The notes: a model not told the origin generated them from the sequence alone. Shown: positions 52,343 through 60,541, counted from the first letter of the stretch. The stretch: DNA of 64,000 nucleotides from Chitinophaga sancti (GCF_034424315.1 NZ_CP139972.1:2790001-2854000), one strand, 5' to 3'. Translations and numbers: made by a program.

Positions 52343-53194
52343 ATGTACACTAGAAAAACTTTATTTGCCATAGCCATATTTTTGGTACTATACACGGGGG
52401 CTCAGGCCCAGTTCTACTACCTGGATATTCTCAATACTAAGCAGACAGAGGAAAATCAGGCCAACTATAAAAACGCCAAGGTAGTGTCTCAGATAGTAGC
52501 CAGTTTTGACGCTGAAGGGCGAAAAACAGATTATGACTTCAGGAGTGAACGTGATTTCTCTGACAACTACCGGCAGCTGTTAACGGTAACGGCCTCAGTC
52601 GCTACAGGCCGTTCTATTATGCGGACTTACTTTAATAACAAAGGGCATCTGACCAAGATTATTGACAGTACCCGTAGTATCATTACTACGACCATTTACA
52701 CCTACGACAAATACGATTCCTCGCACAATATCAAGGAGATCTACGTAAAAACAGAAGATCCCGGAAATAAGTACACGATATCCGAAACCAGGAGGTATGT
52801 GTATGATTCTCTGAACCGACCGACGAGAATGATCCATTTCCGTGGGGAAAAGCTGGGGGATTCCACGACGGTGAAGTTTGTGCTGGATAGTGCGGGACAT
52901 GTGGTGGAAGAGCAGGAAACGGGCAAAGGAAAGATCTACTATAAATACAATGACCAGGGATTGCTGACGGATATTTATCGTTACTACCCTTCCAAACAGA
53001 AGATGTTGCCTGATTATGTGTTTGACTATGATGCAAAGAACAGGATTGGAGCAACGACGACCGTGAATGCGCAAACCAGGGATTATGTCATTTATAGAAA
53101 TACGTATAATGAGATGAACCTGTTAGAAGGGCAGGATGTGTATGGCAAGCAGAAAGTACAGGTGGGCGTGGTCAGGTATAAATATAAATTTTAA
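52343..53194 (+). CDS. Secreted YD/RHS-repeat-like protein of unknown function
   Basis: 283 residues with a signal peptide (about 1-22, ending GAQAQ). The mature chain is a run of short beta-strand pairs of the type YDxxGRxTxxxxxY (RRYVYDSLNRPTRMIHFRG, FVLDSAGHVVEEQE, YKYNDQGLLTDIYRYY, FDYDAKNRIGATTT). This pattern resembles RHS/YD repeats and related Bacteroidota surface proteins. It has no toxin domain. It is flanked by a terminator on its 3' side, before the tRNA genes. Confidence 0.7.
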   Translation: MYTRKTLFAIAIFLVLYTGAQAQFYYLDILNTKQTEENQANYKNAKVVSQIVASFDAEGRKTDYDFRSERDFSDNYRQLLTVTASVATGRSIMRTYFNNKGHLTKIIDSTRSIITTTIYTYDKYDSSHNIKEIYVKTEDPGNKYTISETRRYVYDSLNRPTRMIHFRGEKLGDSTTVKFVLDSAGHVVEEQETGKGKIYYKYNDQGLLTDIYRYYPSKQKMLPDYVFDYDAKNRIGATTTVNAQTRDYVIYRNTYNEMNLLEGQDVYGKQKVQVGVVRYKYKF

Positions 53195-53207
53195 AGATTT
53201 TTAGAAA

Positions 53208-53234
53208 AGGCTGCGACATCGCAGTCTTTTTTTT
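53208..53234 (+). terminator. Terminator after the YD-repeat gene
   Basis: A short stem (GCTGCGA/TCGCAGT type, one G-T pair) followed by a long T run. Confidence 0.7.
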
Positions 53235-53306
53235 TACTTTAATACTTTGCTGGGAGCGGTTTCGAGAGGACGAGAGACAAATTTCAAAAAATAAGGATAA
53301 GATTTT

Positions 53307-53336
53307 TTTGTTTTTATAAAACAAATCCTATCTTTG
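53307..53336 (+). promoter_or_regulatory. Promoter of the tRNA genes
   Basis: TTTG (53307-53310), 18 bases, TATCTTTG (53329-53336), a perfect Bacteroidota -33/-7 pair. The first tRNA starts 57 bases after the -7 element. Confidence 0.75.
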
Positions 53337-53392
53337 CAATCCCAACGAAAAAACAACAGGTTGTTTCTGAGGGAAATAAAGTTCTTTAACAA

Positions 53393-53465
<73 letters not shown>

Positions 53466-53513
53466 CCCTAAACAAAGTTCCAAATTGCTTGCAGTTTGGA
53501 TTTTTTTTTGAGG

Positions 53514-53565
53514 ATACCCGGGTGTTAGAATTGGTAGACACACGGGATTTAAAATCCTCTACATA
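53514..53565 (+). pseudogene. Truncated tRNA-Leu relic
   Basis: The 5' acceptor strand, D arm (TTAGAATTGGTAGACAC) and anticodon loop TTTAAAA closely follow the intact tRNA-Leu 60 bases downstream, but the variable arm, T arm and 3' acceptor strand are missing. The sequence runs on into AT-rich DNA, so no cloverleaf can form. Confidence 0.8.
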
Positions 53566-53582
53566 TTTGACTTAAAAAATTT

Positions 53583-53668
53583 GCCCTGGTGGTGGAATTG
53601 GTAGACACGAGGGACTTAAAATCCCTTGGAACGCAAGTTTCGTGCAGGTTCAACTCCTGTCCGGGGCA
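53583..53668 (+). tRNA. tRNA-Leu(UAA)
   Basis: 86 bases, class II with a long variable arm. Acceptor GCCCTGG/CCGGGGC (one G-T pair), anticodon stem AGGGA/TCCCT with loop CTTAAAA (anticodon TAA at 53617-53619), and T arm with GGTTCAACTCC. CCA is not encoded. Confidence 0.97.
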
Positions 53669-53670
53669 CA

Positions 53671-53702
53671 AAAGGTCACTCTTAATGAGTGGCCTTTTTT
53701 TT
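53671..53702 (+). terminator. Terminator of the tRNA unit
   Basis: AAAGG/CACTC arms pair with GAGTG/CCTTT around TTAAT, followed by an eight-base T run. Confidence 0.85.
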
Positions 53703-53704
53703 AT

Positions 53705-53996
53705 GTCATTTTCAAAATATTCAAGCAACGTCGCCTCGACACAGATCCGTAGGATTACCATAGATTGCCCCAATGCTCCATCTCTATAATCTCGATTATG
53801 AAGAATACGGCTCCCAGTTATTATAAAGTGTAGCATAAACTACACCAGGCATTACAAGACTGGAGTAATAATATAATCGTGCCATTGCGCAGAACAAAAA
53901 TCAATATAGAGACTACAAACACTTACCTATTGTCTCGATTATAAAAAAAGTACCACAGTATTATTATAAGACCTAATCCTGCTATCGAAAACTAAT
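53705..53996. other. Gene-free AT-rich stretch after the tRNA genes
   Basis: About 290 bases with stop codons in all frames at short range. It holds a small GTGTAG-CATAAA-CTACAC hairpin near 53826-53843 and two similar CTCGATTAT words. It looks like degraded DNA at a tRNA-linked junction; no gene is seen. Confidence 0.5.
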
Positions 53997-54053
53997 AAAT
54001 TGTAGAGGGTGTCTTGCTGTTTATAAAAAACAGCAAGACACCCTCTACAATTT
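53997..54053. repeat. 26-bp perfect inverted repeat (large hairpin)
   Basis: The arms 53997-54022 and 54028-54053 are perfectly complementary over 26 bp with a 5-base loop. It lies 43 bases before the GT9-like start codon. There is no T run beyond a TTT. It is longer and more perfect than the ordinary terminators in this window. Confidence 0.9.
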
Positions 54054-54064
54054 GATTTAAAATC

Positions 54065-54081
54065 ACGTATCTTAAATACGT
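54065..54081. promoter_or_regulatory. Palindrome upstream of the GT9-like gene
   Basis: ACGTAT-CTTAA-ATACGT, a 6-bp inverted repeat with a 5-base spacer, 14 bases before the start codon. It could be an operator. Confidence 0.35.
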
Positions 54082-54095
54082 ATAAAAGCACCCCG

Positions 54096-55772
54096 ATGCC
54101 ACCTGAAAGAATCCTGATCCTATCAGACTATCCGGACATGATCAAACACCAACAAGTGCATGCCCCAATGATCACACAACTCTATACAACACTTTTCCTG
54201 ATAGATCATTTCTCACACATCATCCATTTCAATGACAGATCCAGCATAAGTTACAGCACACTCTGGCATCCCGACAGCTACCTGCAGCACTATGCAGACC
54301 GATTCCTTATTCACCGCTCCTGGAGCGATATAGACTTTCCATCTTATGATCGCATTATCTGTCATTTTGATTATGAACTGACCCTTCAAACCTACCTGCA
54401 TACCCACCATCCACAACTCAGTCATGACCATATTTATTCACTGGTAAACCCTGCCTACAAAGCACCTACCCCCATCTTCAAAACAGTATCCACACTGTTC
54501 CGTCAGGGCAGTATATGGGAAGTATCCTCCACACTGAAGCTTGGATCACTACATGCATTCAAACAAGACCTGATACAGGCATATATAGGTAGAAAACGGG
54601 AAGATGAAGAACAACGCTTCCATTCCCTGCTCCAAAAGATCACGCAAAATAATAAGCGCATCCCCATCCGCAAGATCCTGATCCTGGACGACTACAAAAG
54701 AAGCTTCTTTATCGGAGATTCTACCGTATGGGTCCGATTCTATAAAAAAGTACTCCGGCATTGTGGCGATTATACAGAAACCGTTATCAATTGCAATAAC
54801 CAGAGAACAGGACCACGCCTGCAGGAATTATATACCACCACATTTGGCGCTCACGTCAGCATCAGCTGCCTGCCATGGGAGCAACTCGATCTCTCTCACT
54901 ACGACCTCATACTGGTAGAAGGCGACCTCGTACTCCAATTCCTGCTGTACATAGCCCCTATGTACGATACAGTTTTACAACACACAGCTATATACACCAT
55001 CACCGCATTGAAGCAGGATGATTTTGACGACAGATATGGATGGGAATTCTTCAAAAACAGTATTGCTTCGGGAAATCCCGCTGCTGATAAGGAAATATAC
55101 ATATCCCCATCAGAAATAGCCACGGCAGATACATGGCTGGAAAACAAAGGCATTTGCCAGGACGACTACCTGGTCATACTACAAAATGGATCAACAGAAG
55201 ATAAAAAAGTAATACTGTTCAACGAGTTTGTGAAATTGCTGCAATCACTCCTGCAAAAAGAGAAGGTAAAAGTAGTGATCTTTGATGTGCCAGGCGGCAA
55301 TACAGAAGAAAGCATACAACCGTTTTTAACGGCTGCCGAATATAATAACGTGATCTTTGTCAGTGGCATGGGACTTAGAAAAGATATGAGCCTGATAGCC
55401 AGCCGCTACACCCGCCTGGTGATCGGCCCCTGTACAGGTATCCTCCACCTGGCCAACGGGGCATTGACCTACCTGGTCAATAATGGACACACACAAAACA
55501 GGCATGTTCCTTTCCTGCTGGTATACACCGGTATACAAGCCCATGACGAAGCATACCTGCCCTACAACTGGTGGAGGCATTCATTGGTGCATTGCGCGGT
55601 GATCGTAAACCAACACCTCGTATCCCTGGAGAATAGTCCGGCAGATATCACCACCTTTCAGCAAACTGCCGGCGAGGTGCAGCATATCACCGCACAAATG
55701 CTAATGGACTATTTGTCCGCTGAACCTACTTTATATCCCTTCAGGTACATAACAGGCAGTTCCATAGACTGA
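54096..55772 (+). CDS. Glycosyltransferase family 9-like protein
   Basis: 558 residues, no signal peptide. It seems to have two Rossmann-like halves, each beginning with a RILILsDy type strand (residues ~5 and ~192). The C-terminal half fits heptosyltransferase-like GT9 enzymes: YLVILQNGSTEDKKV, KVKVVIFDVPGG, NVIFVSGMGLRKDMSLIA and the sugar-nucleotide site LVIGPCTGILHLANGA. The N-terminal half is unusual in length. It is the only + strand gene in the last 10 kb and its 3' end overlaps the opposite gene by 64 bases. Sugar donor and acceptor unknown. Confidence 0.7.
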   Translation: MPPERILILSDYPDMIKHQQVHAPMITQLYTTLFLIDHFSHIIHFNDRSSISYSTLWHPDSYLQHYADRFLIHRSWSDIDFPSYDRIICHFDYELTLQTYLHTHHPQLSHDHIYSLVNPAYKAPTPIFKTVSTLFRQGSIWEVSSTLKLGSLHAFKQDLIQAYIGRKREDEEQRFHSLLQKITQNNKRIPIRKILILDDYKRSFFIGDSTVWVRFYKKVLRHCGDYTETVINCNNQRTGPRLQELYTTTFGAHVSISCLPWEQLDLSHYDLILVEGDLVLQFLLYIAPMYDTVLQHTAIYTITALKQDDFDDRYGWEFFKNSIASGNPAADKEIYISPSEIATADTWLENKGICQDDYLVILQNGSTEDKKVILFNEFVKLLQSLLQKEKVKVVIFDVPGGNTEESIQPFLTAAEYNNVIFVSGMGLRKDMSLIASRYTRLVIGPCTGILHLANGALTYLVNNGHTQNRHVPFLLVYTGIQAHDEAYLPYNWWRHSLVHCAVIVNQHLVSLENSPADITTFQQTAGEVQHITAQMLMDYLSAEPTLYPFRYITGSSID

Positions 55773-56587
55773 CGCAACACAGGGCGCTCATTAGGCGTAT
55801 TCCGCTCATAAAAATAACCCATGTCTTTCCCTAAAGCAATCGTCAACTGGCAACTATTACCACCAGCTGTCTTTGCCGGCATCCAGGCATCCACCCATTC
55901 TACTGCCAGCACAACAGTGTCCGTCAGCACAATTTTATAGGGCGTCAGGTCAACTGTCACCCACTTCGCATCTTTATAAATATTGAAATAAATATTCTGC
56001 TGCAGTATTTGTTGCAAATGCGGCTCTCCCTTTACTTTCCCAAGAATGTTCAATCGCATTTTTACACTGTCAAACGTCATTTCCTTCATCCTGCACGCAA
56101 AAGTCACCGCCTTAAAAGGAAGCTTGTCAGGCGTAAGCTGCAATCCCCTTGTTCTGCCCCTGGAACTGCTGTAATCGCCCCAACCTGTATACCGGCTGCT
56201 GGCTTTATCACTGCCCAGCATCAACATTTCCCGCTGTACACTTACCGTCACCTCACTGAGTGAAGTAGCACGCGGTACCAGCTTTACATCCAGGCGACCG
56301 GCAGTATCAATATCCGATACGCGAAATATAAGCGTAGCATACCCTATATGACTGAAAACCAGGGAATCGGTCGGTGCTAATCCGGACAATTTGATCGTGT
56401 ATTCCCCATTCCTGTCGGCAATCCCTCCCCTGCTCCTGTTCTTTACACCTGCACTGGCATAAGGAATGACCTCCCCGGTTTGCGCATCATACATAGTTCC
56501 TTTCAGCATTTGCGCAAAAAGGCTGGTACAGGTACACAGCAGCAACAATGATAATAAAGTGAACTTTGGATCAACAAGTCTTTTCAT
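55709..56587 (-). CDS. Secreted protein with carboxypeptidase-regulatory-like domain
   Basis: 292 residues from the ATG at 56587; the frame is open to 56638 but the signal peptide begins MKRLVDPKFTLLSLLLL. After cleavage near LFAQ comes a CarboxypepD_reg-like/SusC-plug-like beta domain (LKGTMYDAQTGEVIPYASAGV, GGIADRNGEYTIKL, DSLVFSHIGYATL). The rest (about 120-292) is beta-rich and not assigned. It is the last gene of the peptide operon (63 bases after the GT4 gene). Its coding end overlaps the + strand GT9-like gene by 64 bases. Confidence 0.75.
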   Translation of the reverse strand: MKRLVDPKFTLLSLLLLCTCTSLFAQMLKGTMYDAQTGEVIPYASAGVKNRSRGGIADRNGEYTIKLSGLAPTDSLVFSHIGYATLIFRVSDIDTAGRLDVKLVPRATSLSEVTVSVQREMLMLGSDKASSRYTGWGDYSSSRGRTRGLQLTPDKLPFKAVTFACRMKEMTFDSVKMRLNILGKVKGEPHLQQILQQNIYFNIYKDAKWVTVDLTPYKIVLTDTVVLAVEWVDAWMPAKTAGGNSCQLTIALGKDMGYFYERNTPNERPVLRQSMELPVMYLKGYKVGSADK

Positions 56588-56650
56588 ATGGTTATAAATG
56601 AATGCGCAAGTATAATCGTTTCTTCCGAAAATAGCCAATACATAACAATA

Positions 56651-57544
56651 TTATAATGCACACAACGCCTCCATAAACCGGGCTTTAAATGCCTGATCAT
56701 TCTCCAGGAATGACAGCCGGTTCTTCCTTCCTATATCATACAGATCATCGCGGAGCAGCACATCCTCCAACACAGCCAGGATATCCGCCGGCCTGATTTC
56801 AACAATCTCTCCCAGCCTGCCTGGTATCCGGTACTTCTTTGCATACGGAATCAATGGAGCCGCGATCAGTTCACTCATAGGCGCCTGCCCCGTGGTAAGC
56901 ACAACTGCACCAACAGCCTTCGCTTCATTGATAGCATGTCCAAACCCCTCTACCAATGATGGATAAATATGAAGGAGACACCTGTTCCTCAATGCATTAA
57001 ATGCCACTTCCGGCAGCATGCCATGAAAAACAATCCGCTCATTTACAAATGGAGCCTCATGTATAAAACTGCTGGTGATATGAAAACGGAACCGGCTATA
57101 TCCTTCCAACGCATCTACCAGGTACCTGCTGCCCTTGGCACGGGAAGACCCGGATGCATGGAACCCTTCCATAACCTTCTCCCCAACCTCATAACAATCT
57201 ATAGAAGTAAATCCTGTATATATCACCCGCTGATGGTAATGACTAAAAATCTCGCACGCATACCTGGACTTACAAAATACAGCATCGAATTTATCCAGGC
57301 AGGGCAACCATTCAATGTAAAACCACTCCTGGTTAGGAATGAATACATTCACCTTTCCCATATACTGTATATCCACTATTTCAAGGTGTATACACACATC
57401 TGTATCCAGCCCCAATGGCATAAAATCTTCCTGCAGATCCCGAAAATCCACAGTTATACCTTGCTGCTCCAACAAACTTGTCAGCACAAGCCTATCCTTC
57501 TCCAGCCCACCGTTATTGTTTTTCCCGATGATCGTTACATTCAT
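56651..57544 (-). CDS. GT4-type glycosyltransferase
   Basis: 297 residues. The C-terminal half carries the retaining GT-B nucleotide-sugar motif HIYPSLVEGFGHAINEAKA with the EX7E-type Glu pair, followed by GAVVLTTGQAPMSEL. The N-terminal half is short (MNVTIIGKNNNGGLEKDRLVL), with VFIPNQEWFYIEWL in the acceptor domain. It overlaps the LicD fusion gene by 4 bases (ATGA-type coupling). It is part of the same operon as the peptide; acceptor and sugar unknown. Confidence 0.85.
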   Translation of the reverse strand: MNVTIIGKNNNGGLEKDRLVLTSLLEQQGITVDFRDLQEDFMPLGLDTDVCIHLEIVDIQYMGKVNVFIPNQEWFYIEWLPCLDKFDAVFCKSRYACEIFSHYHQRVIYTGFTSIDCYEVGEKVMEGFHASGSSRAKGSRYLVDALEGYSRFRFHITSSFIHEAPFVNERIVFHGMLPEVAFNALRNRCLLHIYPSLVEGFGHAINEAKAVGAVVLTTGQAPMSELIAAPLIPYAKKYRIPGRLGEIVEIRPADILAVLEDVLLRDDLYDIGRKNRLSFLENDQAFKARFMEALCAL

Positions 57545-58830
57545 GGTAGTATCATGCGGCCATTTTCATCGACAGATATGGACACCCGCAATGCAAACCC
57601 CTGGTTCTTTTCCCGGCTGTGGTAATAGTTGTATACACGAATTCCTGTTCTCCAGGTCCTGTACCTGCTATCCAGCACTTCCAGCGAGTTCGCAGTCATC
57701 TTTAACGCCGCATTTTCAAAACAAACATCCTGGAATGGGTACTTTCCTGAATTGGGGCAAACGATCCCATTTCTAAATACCAGGTCATCTCCCACCCGGG
57801 TATACATCCAGAGATCTACAAATGGAAAGTTATGCGTATGTTCATCTATCGGCGTACCATCATCCAGCCACAGCTTATAGAAGGTACTATCTGTAGCCGC
57901 CTCAAGGTGTATCTTTGTCCTGAGTGGCGTATGCGTTGCAATGGCTGCTAAAAATGCCTCCAGGTGCTGCTCCTCAATACCCAGGTCCACATCGTCATCC
58001 CATGGCATAATGCCCCCATGGCGAATATAGCCAAGGTGTGTGCCACCCTGCAATATAAGGTCCACACCTATTTGCTTTGCCGCTTCACTCATCCACTGCA
58101 ATATCGTTCTGATCTGATCCTTAGAGTCTGCCGTCCACCTTTTACTATCCATAATAGCATGCAATATATCCCTGTTCCTGTCCGCCGCTACCACCTTGGG
58201 CTGATGATTATAATCAAACCAGTTCACCTCATCAAAACACGCCTGCAATTGCTTCCTGTAAGACATGCTTACAATCTCATCGTCCACTCTCTGCTTAATC
58301 TCCTGGATCGCCAATAGCTTACCCACACCCTGCCTGCTTAAAAAATAAATACTGCTTCCCCAGCAATATCCTAACAGGAAAGGCAGAAAATCATAAATTT
58401 CCTTCCTGTTGGGATTGAGCAGCGAATTGTTGTGATGAGTGGTGTACGTTCTCTCTGCTTCTCTTATCTTCATTCTGTCAAACGGGAAGTATACATCCCA
58501 TCCATCTTTCAATGCGCTGATCCGCTCTAATATATCTGCATAATCAGCCTCCAGGCGTACAGACGCTTCGACGATCATACACCAGTCTTCCCCACTAGCC
58601 GCAAATAATTCCCAGGCAGCATAATGCAATAAAAAGTTTTCAGTATCTGATTGGGGCAGTTCAAAACCATACCGGCCTTTATGCCAGATTTTGTCCATCT
58701 TCAATGGGGTACGCACAGCATCGTGCGCAATATCAGTGATAGCAGGGTGTGCTCCCTGAAGGGTGACAGCTGGTTGTACGGGGCCACTGATCTCCTGGTT
58801 ATTTGCCAATGGTATACGGTATATGATCAT
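57541..58830 (-). CDS. Fusion of a GT25-like domain with a LicD-family domain
   Basis: 429 residues. Residues of about 45-205 resemble LPS glycosyltransferase family 25 (WCMIVEASVRLEADYADIL, where the usual EDDV is EASV, and SSIYFLSRQGVGKLL). Residues of about 230-429 are LicD/FKTN: QGGTHLGYIRHGGIMPWDDD at 261-280, then the VDLG segment with metal-binding Asp residues. LicD proteins attach phosphocholine or related phospho-groups to sugars. The altered EDD motif makes activity of the first domain doubtful. It is preceded by the acyltransferase-like gene (21-base gap) and coupled to the GT4 gene. Confidence 0.8.
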   Translation of the reverse strand: MIIYRIPLANNQEISGPVQPAVTLQGAHPAITDIAHDAVRTPLKMDKIWHKGRYGFELPQSDTENFLLHYAAWELFAASGEDWCMIVEASVRLEADYADILERISALKDGWDVYFPFDRMKIREAERTYTTHHNNSLLNPNRKEIYDFLPFLLGYCWGSSIYFLSRQGVGKLLAIQEIKQRVDDEIVSMSYRKQLQACFDEVNWFDYNHQPKVVAADRNRDILHAIMDSKRWTADSKDQIRTILQWMSEAAKQIGVDLILQGGTHLGYIRHGGIMPWDDDVDLGIEEQHLEAFLAAIATHTPLRTKIHLEAATDSTFYKLWLDDGTPIDEHTHNFPFVDLWMYTRVGDDLVFRNGIVCPNSGKYPFQDVCFENAALKMTANSLEVLDSRYRTWRTGIRVYNYYHSREKNQGFALRVSISVDENGRMILP

Positions 58831-58851
58831 ATATGTGCTTTTAATAAAATC

Positions 58852-59931
58852 CTACAAATGACTGATTACCCGCCACGACAAAAGTTCCGCTGTCATGGCA
58901 GGATCACTTTCGATAATACGGGCGGCCAGCTGTACCCGCTCCGCCGGCGTACTTTTATAAGAGAATAACCCGATATATTGCTCATCCAACAAGAACAATG
59001 AGTAACGGGTACGGTCAAAAACATAATACTTATCATTCAACTTTAGCGGACAGCAATGTGAAAGGTGCAGCATCCACTGCCCATTAATATCCCATTGGAG
59101 ATCTTCAGCCGATTCACCTGCTGTAAATGCGTCGATCAATGACCAGTGATGTACATATGGCCAGTTCGCCCATTGGGTATAATATTTTGACACATGATGC
59201 CCAAACTGGTGCATAATCGCTTGCAGCACCTTACCTGCAAATACATCCCTATCCTCTCCTTCAGCAGAAAATGACTCACCACAGCATGCCAGACAGCTCG
59301 CGCCATCCTCCTCATGACTCAGTACCAATTGAACCGGCACCCCCGTCAGACAGGACAGGTACACCATGCCTTTTCTTACCTTCACCTTTCCTTTAAGAAA
59401 ATCAAGGGTCAGCATATTTTCATTTTGCATGGTCTGCCCACCGATCCCCTTATTGCCATCTATATATGCAATAACAATAGCACCCGCCTTTATCCTTTTT
59501 ATCACTTTAAAGATCGCACCCTGCTTTTCTACATTGATCAGCTCTACATGACAGTTATTCTGGTACCGGTTCCTGTAAAGCTCCGTTACACCATTGAAAT
59601 CACCGCTTTTCACAGACTGGGTATCTGATAGCACGATCACATCATGCCCATGTTTCAGCAACCATGCTGGCAATGCATAATAAGAGCCGGTATGAAAACT
59701 GATAAAAATTCTTGGACTGGTCTTCAGATCCCTGAACACATGCTTCTCATCTATCAGTGATACATCATCAACAGAAAAATCAAACAGATCATTGAATGCC
59801 TTCGACGAATTACTCAAAATAGTTCTAAACAATTCCGGGTGCCTGTCAAAATCAGCATTCCCTGCAAAGTTGTACAGGTTGGCAGAAGTAGCCGCGTATA
59901 GCAATGGTTCATTTGGGCGCATAAAAATCAT
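58852..59931 (-). CDS. LpxL-like acyltransferase-fold protein with PqqD-like (RRE-type) C-terminal tail
   Basis: 359 residues (an ATG at 59922 is also possible). Residues of about 70-255 fit the lysophospholipid/lipid A acyltransferase fold: SFHTGSYYALPAWLLKHG (His80, where the usual HxxxxD/E ends in Tyr), IDGNKGIGG, and DFLKGKVKVRKGMVYLSCLTGVPVQLVLS. The last ~65 residues (295-359) read like a PqqD/RRE domain: YYVFDRTRYSLFLLDEQYIGLF and a helical end SPAERVQLAARII-like. RRE domains bind leader peptides in RiPP pathways. The tail was judged by eye and needs a profile search. It lies two genes after the precursor-like peptide. Confidence 0.65.
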   Translation of the reverse strand: MIFMRPNEPLLYAATSANLYNFAGNADFDRHPELFRTILSNSSKAFNDLFDFSVDDVSLIDEKHVFRDLKTSPRIFISFHTGSYYALPAWLLKHGHDVIVLSDTQSVKSGDFNGVTELYRNRYQNNCHVELINVEKQGAIFKVIKRIKAGAIVIAYIDGNKGIGGQTMQNENMLTLDFLKGKVKVRKGMVYLSCLTGVPVQLVLSHEEDGASCLACCGESFSAEGEDRDVFAGKVLQAIMHQFGHHVSKYYTQWANWPYVHHWSLIDAFTAGESAEDLQWDINGQWMLHLSHCCPLKLNDKYYVFDRTRYSLFLLDEQYIGLFSYKSTPAERVQLAARIIESDPAMTAELLSWRVISHL

Positions 59932-59953
59932 TTAGGGGTGATTAACAGTCGGT

Positions 59954-60310
59954 TCACTTCCAGGCGATCAGCTTATAAAGAAACGGATCTCCCTTTCCCT
60001 CAATCCTCGCAATCAGCTTATCACCTTTGAAGTAACCATACAGCACAGCATCCATATGTTCAAAATTTGTATTCAACACAATCCGGTTCGATTTCTGACG
60101 GGTCACCACTGCATTGAAATTCTCTCCCTTATCATTGATGATCGCCACCTTATATCCTTTCTTTTCTTTTTCTACTACGATCCTGCCGGCAAAGTCACCA
60201 TATGGTGTATGCTTCACATCGTAAGTATATGTTCCACTATGATCCGGTTCCTCCGTGGTTGTGACAGGGAACAACGTATATGTAAATAATAGTAACAGCT
60301 GTAACAACAT
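59954..60310 (-). CDS. Small secreted protein in the peptide operon
   Basis: 118 residues with a short signal peptide (MLLQLLLLFTYTLFPVTTT). The mature part is beta-rich: TYTYDVKHTPYGDFAGRIVVEK, GYKVAIINDKGENFNAVV, GYFKGDKLIARIEGKG. It might be a small lipocalin-like or barrel protein; I recognise no family. It lies between the peptide gene and the acyltransferase-like gene (22-base gap) and could be an immunity or carrier protein. That is only a guess from position. Confidence 0.6.
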   Translation of the reverse strand: MLLQLLLLFTYTLFPVTTTEEPDHSGTYTYDVKHTPYGDFAGRIVVEKEKKGYKVAIINDKGENFNAVVTRQKSNRIVLNTNFEHMDAVLYGYFKGDKLIARIEGKGDPFLYKLIAWK

Positions 60311-60325
60311 AACAACAGATTATGA

Positions 60326-60352
60326 AGGAGAGCCCGTTTTACAGGCTCTCCT
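60326..60352 (-). promoter_or_regulatory. Hairpin between the peptide gene and the downstream genes
   Basis: AGGAGAGCC (60326-60334) pairs with GGCTCTCCT (60344-60352), 9-bp stem with a 9-base loop, just after the peptide stop codon. Without a T run it could act as a partial terminator or RNA-stability element that favours the peptide message. Confidence 0.5.
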
Positions 60353-60370
60353 CTAAAATTTAACGAACGA

Positions 60371-60541
60371 CTAAAACAGGATATCGTCGTTCTCACCTAC
60401 TGAAGAGTAAGAACCGCAACCGCGAGGGCGTCTTGCAAAACCAGAGCACAGGGATTCCAGTACTTCCAGGGATACTTCTTCTACAGCTTTACCAAGGTCT
60501 TTTGGTTCAGCAAGCTGCTTGCTTTCTTCTTGATTTGTCAT
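60371..60541 (-). CDS. Candidate RiPP precursor peptide with double-glycine-type leader
   Basis: 56 residues from ATG 60539-60541 to TAG 60371-60373. The N-terminal 34 residues are Glu/Lys-rich and end in a segment matching the bacteriocin leader consensus LSxxELxxIxGG: here V-S at -12/-11, L at -7, L at -4 and Ser-Gly at -2/-1 (EVSLEVLESLCSG). The proposed core is 22 residues: FARRPRGCGSYSSVGENDD then ILF, with one Cys in the core and one in the leader at position -3. It lies between an ABC exporter gene (44-base gap) and tailoring genes, the classic position of a precursor. There is no C39 peptidase in the exporter. No known RiPP class fits. Confidence 0.7.
   Translation of the reverse strand: MTNQEESKQLAEPKDLGKAVEEVSLEVLESLCSGFARRPRGCGSYSSVGENDDILF

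Noticed and set aside
57339..57776. Several + strand frames of 100-220 codons across 56.9-58.4 kb
   Set aside because: They oppose well-supported glycosyltransferase and LicD genes and show no domain or start context.
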